A program made the position numbers and the translations under genes. This document shows, piece after piece, positions 1 through 4,995 of a stretch of DNA of 8,199 nucleotides (the first letter of the stretch is position 1; every line of letters begins with the position of its first letter). The DNA is taken from contig DIHI01000131.1 in the NCBI GenBank assembly GCA_002420085.1, positions 23,763-31,961 on the forward strand, given 5' to 3'. This stretch comes from Lysobacterales bacterium UBA5700 (GTDB lineage Bacteria; Pseudomonadota; Gammaproteobacteria; Xanthomonadales; Xanthomonadaceae). The notes beneath the pieces were generated by a model. That model worked only from the letters and a program-made list of their open reading frames with translations. It made no database searches and was not told the DNA's origin.

Positions 1-4
1 TCAT
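1..4 (-). CDS. possible start of a leftward gene (only ATG A visible)
   Basis: An ATG at 4-2 follows the same leader that precedes the trlF start, with the weak AAAGAGA ribosome binding site five bases upstream. This suggests that another minus-strand gene begins here and runs out of the window. Only four bases are visible, so nothing can be said of its product. The upstream reading frame ending in TGA at 3-1 overlaps this ATG as ATGA, a layout typical of translational coupling. Inference only. Confidence 0.25.
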
Positions 5-23
5 GTCGGTCTCTTTGGCCTTG
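1..23 (-). repeat. 23-bp direct repeat, left copy
   Basis: Exact copy of 7800-7822. On the minus strand it reads CAAGGCCAAAGAGACCGAC followed by ATGA, which is the TrlF leader plus start codon. Sequence similarity ends immediately at position 24 (compared with 7823). The repeat may extend further left beyond the window edge, so 23 bp is a minimum length. Confidence 0.9.
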
Positions 24-74
24 GCATCGAGACGATGGGTACACGGGAAAGACGCCGAATATTCATCGCGCTTT

Positions 75-1487
75 TCAGTTCCTGGGTTTGACGCCGCCCT
101 TGCGGCCCAGGCCGAAACCCACCCGGTACAAGTCGGGCATGTCGATGCGCTTGTCCTTCTTGGTTTCGATCAGCCCCAGGCGTTGCAGATCTTCCCTCAG
201 GCCATCCCAACCGCGCTGCACATGCTGCGCCGGCAGACGATCCGATGGAATGCTCTGCGGTCCCTGGGGAAACTTGTGCTTCCAACGGGCTACGACCGCA
301 TCGAACTCGCAGGGGACATTCAAGCCTCTCAGCTCAGACAGAACCTCACGCACCCAAGGATAGTCTTCGGCCATCTCTTGCACGCGAATCTCAGAAGCCT
401 GTTGGATGCCACGCTTGATGCTCTCGAAATGCAGCGCGAACTCATGCTGACCATGGCGCTCAGTGGAGTCCTCTGCCGCCTGACGGATCGCCGCAAGAAA
501 CGACCGAGGTGAGGTACGACCTTGTCCGTCAGCCAAATGGCTGATGGACCACGTGTAAGGCACGCCACGGCGCCTGTCACGTCCCATCCAGGGGCCGGCC
601 AAGCGCTCGAACGCTCTGCGCTGCGCCTCCGATTCGACCTTCATCGAATCGGCGACGCGCCATATGCCGGCCTGCTCGCTGTGCGGGCAGATCACGCGCA
701 TGTGCTTACCGTGTTCTCCTGGAGCGTTGATCAAACGCTGCCAGAGCAATCCGTGGAGGTCATGCCGAGCCCAGGTCAACTCGGCCTTGGTGGCTGTGAG
801 TTTGGAAGCGTCGGGGAAGTCGAATACCGTGCGTTCGGCCTGGTCTTCCCGCAAGAAGACCTTGGCATACAGGCCGGAACAAGTCTTGAGCCAAAGCAGG
901 GCGCGCAGCAGGCCTCGCACGATGTCATCCATGCGCTGCCAGACGTTGCTGGTGCGGTCCAGCGCGTCGAACAAGATCAGGCCGCGCCAGTTCCTCGGCT
1001 GCTGCATCAGCCGTGCAGCCGCCTCCGGCTCTGACTTCAGCCAGGCAACGGTCTCCGGCCAGCTCTGGCAGGCAATCTGCTGCTCGGACTTCTCCGCCAC
1101 CCAGCGCAGGATCACGGCGCGCCACAAGTCATACGGGGCACCGCCTTGGTCGAGGAAGGCCGCGAAAACATCGGCATTCGGGTAGTGGGCGATGTTTTCT
1201 GCATTGGCAAAGCCAAGCCGCACGCTGACCCCGGTGAGTTCGGAAGCAGTGCGCCCCAAAAGCCCACGCAACTGTTCCGACTGCAACACCGCCGTCCAGA
1301 ACGATTTACCGACACCTCGACCGCCCACGACAATATGCGCATCCAGGCGCAGTGCCTTGAGATGCGAGGGGGGCACGTAAAGCTCAGCCGCGTTCGGCAC
1401 TTCGCCGAAATGGCTCGTTTGCAGCGGTGCGGCGAGGATCGCAGCCCGCAGGGCGTGCGCCTCGGGCAAGGTAGATTCATCGCTCAA
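75..1487 (-). CDS. P-loop ATPase with C-terminal winged-helix-like region, last gene of HEPN/KGGVGR cassette
   Basis: 470 aa. The Walker A motif GGRGVGKS is at residues 55-62. A Walker B-like strand LILFDALDR is at 170-178, with an acidic D-x-x-D-R ending reminiscent of STAND/AAA-type ATPases. A basic stretch GRDRRRG near residue 300 could supply an arginine finger. The last ~90 residues (LSELRGL to GLGRKGGVKP) look like a winged helix-turn-helix ending in a basic tail. No membrane segment or nuclease motif is seen, so it is probably a cytosolic regulatory or sensor ATPase. The start is TTG, chosen because AGGGAGGT lies five bases upstream and no in-frame ATG competes. The TTG overlaps the stop of the preceding ATPase gene as TTGA, implying coupled translation and roughly matched amounts. 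Its biochemical role is unknown; association with the two upstream genes is the best clue. Confidence 0.87.
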   Translation of the reverse strand: MSDESTLPEAHALRAAILAAPLQTSHFGEVPNAAELYVPPSHLKALRLDAHIVVGGRGVGKSFWTAVLQSEQLRGLLGRTASELTGVSVRLGFANAENIAHYPNADVFAAFLDQGGAPYDLWRAVILRWVAEKSEQQIACQSWPETVAWLKSEPEAAARLMQQPRNWRGLILFDALDRTSNVWQRMDDIVRGLLRALLWLKTCSGLYAKVFLREDQAERTVFDFPDASKLTATKAELTWARHDLHGLLWQRLINAPGEHGKHMRVICPHSEQAGIWRVADSMKVESEAQRRAFERLAGPWMGRDRRRGVPYTWSISHLADGQGRTSPRSFLAAIRQAAEDSTERHGQHEFALHFESIKRGIQQASEIRVQEMAEDYPWVREVLSELRGLNVPCEFDAVVARWKHKFPQGPQSIPSDRLPAQHVQRGWDGLREDLQRLGLIETKKDKRIDMPDLYRVGFGLGRKGGVKPRN

Positions 1488-2827
1488 AATGCACCTCCCT
1501 CGATCACCTTGGGGTAGCCGTCATCCAACCCCACATCGCGCATGATCCGACCGATCAAGTCACCGAATACATGCCGAATCACGTCATCATCAATCTGATG
1601 AAGCCTTCCGTGCAGGGTGCGCAAGGCAGCAAAACCGGGATGCCAACGCACCGCCCAGGGCATATGTGGTGCATCCTCGCGGGCGAGGTCGAAATTCCAT
1701 CCCTCGGTGCTCTGCCGAGTGCTCTCGACATCATTTGGAGAAGGAATTTCGTCGTACACGGTTTCGATGAACAGGTCGTAAGCCTGCTCGCGCAAATCCG
1801 ACAGATAAGCCACCGGACTTGATTCTGGCACCAGACCAGCGACGATTTGCAGCCGTTCACGGATATGCTCGGCGACACGAGCCCGCCGCCAGTGGTCGAA
1901 CAATATCCGGTAACCACTCCAGGTCTGGCTGCCATCCAGCGCGAAGAGCAAGACAAGATTCGCACCCAGTTCGGTGACGCAACTCGACGCCACCTCGTCG
2001 ATACCGGCGCGCGAATCGATAAGCACGATATCGGGTTGGAGGCGCACCTCCAGCGCCTGCAAAAGCCGCCGCAAGCGGGCAGACCACGGCTCGGGCGAAG
2101 TGCCGCTGAGCGCCTTGGGCATCCACACCCGTCCCAGTTTTGCGATGTACTCGCCCGCATTCGCGCCATGGGCGGGAACGACATGGATTTGCCCATCCTG
2201 CGACAACTCGCTGGTGGCGACCATGTCATCGAGCACGCCGTCCGCGTTGTCGACCAGATCTTCCACGAGCCAGTCGGTGATGCCATACATGGGCTGGCGT
2301 TGCGCTGGCAACAGGCTGGACGACAGCCCCGGCGACTCCAGGTCCAGATCGAGCACAAGTACCCGCTTGCCCAGTTGCGCCAGCTTCCAGGCGCAGGCGG
2401 CAAGCGCAGTCGAACGCCCGACGCCCCCCTTGATCGAGAAGAACACGATCCGCGACGCACCTTCGGTTTCGGGGGCGATCTGCGCCCAGTTGCCCTCCGT
2501 CGCCAACCGATCGACCACCCAGACCGTGTCGAATTCTTCCAGCGGGTAGTTTGCCGTGCCCGAGCAAACCTCATCGCGGCTGGCCTCATACAGGACACCG
2601 GACTCGGCCGGATGGGCATGAGGCGAGATACGCGTAGCAAGCGTCTGATAAAGCGTCTCAATCTGCTGGCGCGCATCATCATCGACTTCGACCTGTTCCG
2701 GGACGATGAACCGTACACGCCCGTTCAGGTCGCGATTGATCACCAGCCAGTCCAGTTGGGTCACGAATGCATGATGCGCCGCCAGCACTTCGCCAGCGAT
2801 CGGCAGGATTTCGTCGAAGGTCGTCAT
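1484..2827 (-). CDS. KGGVGR-motif variant ParA/MinD-type ATPase
   Basis: 447 aa. Residues 1-125 form an N-terminal extension rich in acidic residues that I do not recognise. A SIMIBI/ParA-type ATPase follows: the deviant P-loop KGGVGRST is at 133-140, the A' strand LVLDLDLESPG at 157-167, and the Walker B strand DIVLIDSRAG at 266-275. The signature lysine K133 of the deviant Walker A is kept, but the usual second lysine (KGGVGKT/S) is R138. NCBI names a family for this KGGVGR variant, as I recall. Canonical ParA/MinD proteins dimerise on ATP and partition or position cargo; whether R138 supports hydrolysis is open. It starts at ATG 2827, with AAGGG five bases upstream, and overlaps the HEPN-like gene by ATGA. 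Its own TGA overlaps the TTG of the next ATPase. No ParB-like partner or parS site is visible, so plasmid partition is unlikely; a role in the defence-type cassette is more plausible. Confidence 0.88.
   Translation of the reverse strand: MTTFDEILPIAGEVLAAHHAFVTQLDWLVINRDLNGRVRFIVPEQVEVDDDARQQIETLYQTLATRISPHAHPAESGVLYEASRDEVCSGTANYPLEEFDTVWVVDRLATEGNWAQIAPETEGASRIVFFSIKGGVGRSTALAACAWKLAQLGKRVLVLDLDLESPGLSSSLLPAQRQPMYGITDWLVEDLVDNADGVLDDMVATSELSQDGQIHVVPAHGANAGEYIAKLGRVWMPKALSGTSPEPWSARLRRLLQALEVRLQPDIVLIDSRAGIDEVASSCVTELGANLVLLFALDGSQTWSGYRILFDHWRRARVAEHIRERLQIVAGLVPESSPVAYLSDLREQAYDLFIETVYDEIPSPNDVESTRQSTEGWNFDLAREDAPHMPWAVRWHPGFAALRTLHGRLHQIDDDVIRHVFGDLIGRIMRDVGLDDGYPKVIEGGAF
1493..1500 (-). 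promoter_or_regulatory. Shine-Dalgarno deciding a TTG start
   Basis: AGGGAGGT on the minus strand, five bases before the TTG at 1487-1485. The ATG four bases downstream of that TTG is out of frame, so this ribosome binding site fixes the rare TTG as the start of the 470-aa ATPase. Confidence 0.75.
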
Positions 2828-3240
2828 AGCAACCCTTCCCTTTGTGCCTTCCTGATCAACTCTCGGATGACATTCGTACCCGACTGGTGTACCTGCGCGC
2901 GCGCTTGATCAAAATGCGATCGATGGGCATAGCGCTGCGAAACATTCCAATCAGCGAAGGGATTCGCGCTGGGCAGGGCATAACCGACACCCTTGTGGTG
3001 CCCGCAGCGGTAACTCTCGAAGCGCACCCAGATGCCGTCGGCGTGCTTCCGATCTGATTCTCTGGCAGGCCGATCTCTGGCTCCGTCATAATGCATGCCG
3101 AAGGCCAGCATCAACTTCTTCAAACCACACTCGGCCGCCATGCCGTAGAGATGGTCCGCATTCGCCCAACGTGCGGCCTGAAAAAGGTGTTCAGCATCCT
3201 CCCAATGCCTTTCGTGTGCGTCCAGAAAATCCACCTGCAT
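2824..3240 (-). CDS. HEPN-like protein, first confident gene of the cassette
   Basis: 138 aa, mostly helical. The N-terminal half (DAEHLFQAARWANADHLYGM, then AAECGLKKLM) has the look of a HEPN helix pair. The second half carries WNVSQRYAHRSHF, in which R103-x5-H109 fits the HEPN R-x(4-6)-H active-site pattern, with the W...RY signature often seen in the family. HEPN proteins act as metal-independent RNases or as partners/targets of nucleotidyltransferases in toxin-antitoxin and abortive-infection systems, so this is the likely effector of the cassette. The start ATG at 3240 is chosen over a TTG at 3261 because a GGAGGAGGAG tract lies just upstream. The gene overlaps the KGGVGR ATPase by ATGA, so the two are co-translated. 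No nucleotidyltransferase (MNT) antitoxin is nearby. The HEPN call rests on pattern, not on a profile search. Confidence 0.7.
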   Translation of the reverse strand: MQVDFLDAHERHWEDAEHLFQAARWANADHLYGMAAECGLKKLMLAFGMHYDGARDRPARESDRKHADGIWVRFESYRCGHHKGVGYALPSANPFADWNVSQRYAHRSHFDQARAQVHQSGTNVIRELIRKAQREGLL

Positions 3241-3437
3241 ATCTCCTCCTCCAAACGCCAAAGCGCGGGCTCATCAAGCGTGCGCACAGCGTCTCGCAGC
3301 GCTTTGCACGCTGGCTTCCGAGACGTGCGCTCGATGAAGGCCAGCATGTCCACCAGCAGAGGCTGGGCTTCCAAAAATCCCGCCTGCTCGTTCTTGATCT
3401 GCTCGACAATGAACTGCGGCTCGGCGTCCTTCAGCAT
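3120..3437 (-). CDS. small helical ORF overlapping the HEPN-like gene (possible remnant or overlapping gene)
   Basis: 105 aa from ATG 3437. The first ~66 residues (MLKDAEPQFIVEQIKNEQAG through ALWRLEEEI) have coherent GC-rich third codon positions and an amphipathic helical composition, so bases 3243-3437 look truly coding. The last ~40 residues lie over the HEPN-like gene in another frame and look like shadow sequence (WIFWTHTKGIGRML...). I do not recognise the protein. No good ribosome binding site precedes the ATG, and the bases just upstream (TTATCATTAG) mark the junction with the jetB fragment. Options: a genuine gene with a 121-base overlap, a decayed 5' fragment whose stop was lost, or an N-terminal part of the HEPN protein separated by a frameshift at the GGAGGAGGAG tract. 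Confidence 0.45.
   Translation of the reverse strand: MLKDAEPQFIVEQIKNEQAGFLEAQPLLVDMLAFIERTSRKPACKALRDAVRTLDEPALWRLEEEICRWIFWTHTKGIGRMLNTFFRPHVGRMRTISTAWRPSVV
3243..3252 (-). promoter_or_regulatory. Shine-Dalgarno of the HEPN-like gene
   Basis: GGAGGAGGAG on the minus strand, ending two bases before ATG 3240. Counting the outer GGAGG, the spacing is seven bases. It also encodes three Glu codons of the overlapping upstream small ORF. Confidence 0.75.
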
Positions 3438-3448
3438 CTGCCGCAGGA

Positions 3449-3616
3449 CTAATGATAAGCCGGCCGCGCCGGGGTGCGCAGCAGGCTGGCCCACAGCCGC
3501 TCGTCATCGTCGCGGTACAGCACGCCCTTGAGCAGATGGATCATCAGCACCGACAGATCCGGCGTCACCGAGCCTGGCGCCGAAGCGGCATCCGAAGCCC
3601 CCTCATCCAACCTCAC
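3449..3616 (-). pseudogene. jetB: truncated jetB / DUF4194 (MksE-like Wadjet subunit), N-terminal fragment
   Basis: 55 codons from GTG 3616 to TAG 3449. Residues 20-46 (DLSVLMIHLLKGVLYRDDDE, then RLWASLL) match the conserved N-terminal block of DUF4194 proteins, the JetB/MksE-like subunit of Wadjet and related condensin complexes. There it binds the kleisin JetA, in a system that cleaves plasmid DNA. The family is normally around 200 residues; here the match fades after LLRTPAR and a stop follows, so the C-terminal three quarters is missing. The GTG start is supported by GGAGGT six bases upstream and by a normal ~19-residue lead before DLS. Neither jetA, jetC nor jetD is in the window. The break point coincides with the beginning of the HEPN/ATPase cassette, so this looks like an insertion or deletion scar. 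The short product is unlikely to work alone. Confidence 0.75.
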
Positions 3617-3622
3617 CGCGAC

Positions 3623-3628
3623 ACCTCC
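3623..3628 (-). promoter_or_regulatory. Shine-Dalgarno of the jetB fragment
   Basis: GGAGGT on the minus strand, six bases before GTG 3616. An in-frame TGA at 3640-3638 rules out any longer start, so this site defines the N-terminus of the fragment. Confidence 0.65.
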
Positions 3629-3722
3629 GACACACCATCACTGCGCGCTCCACCGCTCACAGCCAGCCCCGCGTCGCACCGAACCCGGCCGATGCCGGCC
3701 ATCGAACAAACCAGCGATCGAC

Positions 3723-4994
3723 TCACGGCCATGTTCCCTCTGCCGCACTTGGGATGGTCAGCCGCAACTCGCTGTCGTCGATCAACTCGAAACTCGGCAT
3801 CCGACCCGACAGCCTGCGGCTGCGCTCGATGATCATGGGAACACCCTCACCGCGTTTGTCCATGATGAAGCGTCGCTGGATCGATTCACCGATTGCTTGA
3901 ACCGGGCAACGGGCCAGCAGGCTGGTCAACGCCTCGTTGCGCGCCGCCTGACGCAGCGCCAAGCTGTCGGTGGTCATGGTATTGACCAGCATGCCCGGAC
4001 TGTTGAGTTCCAGCCGATCCTCGAACAGACGCAGTCGCACTTTGCTGCCAGCCATCGAGTAGTCACGATGGGCGACGGCATTGGTCACCGCCTCGAACAC
4101 CGCCAACATGTCGAATTGCGGCATGTCCTCACGGCCACCCGAGTCCGACTTGCGAGCCTGCATGCGCATGTTCTTTCTGACAAAGGCGCATGCGTCCGCG
4201 ATCTGGCGATCGAGCGGACCGGTGATGTCCTGGGCATCGAGCTGGTAGACCGCCGCCGAATCGGGTGTCACCTCGCTGCCGTGGTAGGCCACCGCCTGGA
4301 TGAAGGCGCCGGGCATGTGCCGTTCCGGGTGCTCGCTGGCCATCAACAGGCCGGCGACCGTCGGCCGCCAGACGCCCTGTGGATCGCGGGCGGCCATGGC
4401 CAGTTTGCCGAGCACGATTTCGTCCGACTCGTTGTCGCCGGCAGGGGCGAAGCGACGCCAGAGCCGATCATCCAGTTCGGTCAATTCGGCACGCGGCACC
4501 GGGGTTTCATCGAAGCGGATCAGTCGCGACTGACTGCGCTGCTGGAACAGACGCGCCAGATGATCCGGTGGCATCGCTCGCTTCGACGAGCCGACCCGAT
4601 GCAGATAGCCGCCCGGACTCTGATGCACGAACAGGCTACGGCTGACCTCGACCCGCAGCACCGGCCGTTCCACTCCGGCCGTGTCGGGCAGGGTGAGCCG
4701 CTCGATCAGGGGCGCCAGTGACGGCTTGATCGAGTCCTCGCACGCATTTCGCACCAGGTCTTCGACCGCATCCAGCCGCTCGATCGGAATGCCGACCACC
4801 TCGCGACTGCCGTCCTCGACGCCCAGCACCAGGACACCGCCCGCACTATTGGCGAATGCCGCCAGTTCGTCGGCCAGCACCGACTGCTTCGGCCCGCTAA
4901 TCTTGTTGCCGGCGAACCTTACCTCCTTGAGTTCGAGCAGGCCATCTTCACCGAGCCGAATCTTCTCCAGCAATTCGCTGCGTGTGTCGAACAT
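3723..4994 (-). CDS. AlbA_2 (Schlafen-type) and GHKL ATPase protein, partner of TrlF
   Basis: 423 aa from ATG 4994. The N-terminal AlbA_2 (Schlafen/divergent AAA_4) domain spans about residues 10-135. It shows E21-x-K23 and the block AFANSAGGVLVLGVEDG at 46-62. The C-terminal GHKL/HATPase-like domain spans about 280-400, with EAVTNAVAHRDY (E301, N305), RLELNSPGML at 327-336, and RGEGVPMI at 381-388. This is the architecture of the COG2865 'RecG-like/transcriptional regulator' proteins. AlbA_2 domains bind nucleic acid, and some Schlafen relatives cleave tRNA. The start is set by AAGGAA seven bases upstream and by the single-base gap to the trlF stop; the frame opens further to 5048, but that would overlap trlF by 53 bases. 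The near-contact implies coupled translation with trlF, suggesting a two-protein system. Domain calls are from motifs; function is inferred. Confidence 0.87.
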   Translation of the reverse strand: MFDTRSELLEKIRLGEDGLLELKEVRFAGNKISGPKQSVLADELAAFANSAGGVLVLGVEDGSREVVGIPIERLDAVEDLVRNACEDSIKPSLAPLIERLTLPDTAGVERPVLRVEVSRSLFVHQSPGGYLHRVGSSKRAMPPDHLARLFQQRSQSRLIRFDETPVPRAELTELDDRLWRRFAPAGDNESDEIVLGKLAMAARDPQGVWRPTVAGLLMASEHPERHMPGAFIQAVAYHGSEVTPDSAAVYQLDAQDITGPLDRQIADACAFVRKNMRMQARKSDSGGREDMPQFDMLAVFEAVTNAVAHRDYSMAGSKVRLRLFEDRLELNSPGMLVNTMTTDSLALRQAARNEALTSLLARCPVQAIGESIQRRFIMDKRGEGVPMIIERSRRLSGRMPSFELIDDSELRLTIPSAAEGTWP

Positions 4995-4995
4995 G

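Noticed and set aside
3..512. 169-codon plus-strand open frame at the left edge
   Set aside because: Antisense to the C-terminus of the 470-aa ATPase, with no ribosome binding site or domain.
1484..2827. Plasmid partition (ParA) or septum-site (MinD) role for the KGGVGR ATPase
   Set aside because: No ParB, MinC/MinE or parS-like repeats nearby, the P-loop is altered, and the gene is welded to HEPN-like and ATPase genes.
1847..2908. 353-codon plus-strand open frame
   Set aside because: It lies antisense to the KGGVGR ATPase. The translation is Arg/Gln/His-rich with no domain, whereas the opposite strand has clear P-loop and Walker B motifs. A GC-rich shadow.
3241..3261. TTG start at 3261 for the HEPN-like gene
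   Set aside because: It would translate the Shine-Dalgarno as FGGGD; ATG 3240 has that Shine-Dalgarno at ideal spacing.
3685..3698. CCGGC-CGAT-GCCGG stem-loop after the AlbA_2 gene
   Set aside because: Only five base pairs with no following T-run on the minus strand; too weak to call a terminator.
3474..4721. 415-codon plus-strand open frame
   Set aside because: Antisense to the AlbA_2-GHKL gene and the jetB fragment; His/Arg/Gln-rich shadow with no recognisable motif.
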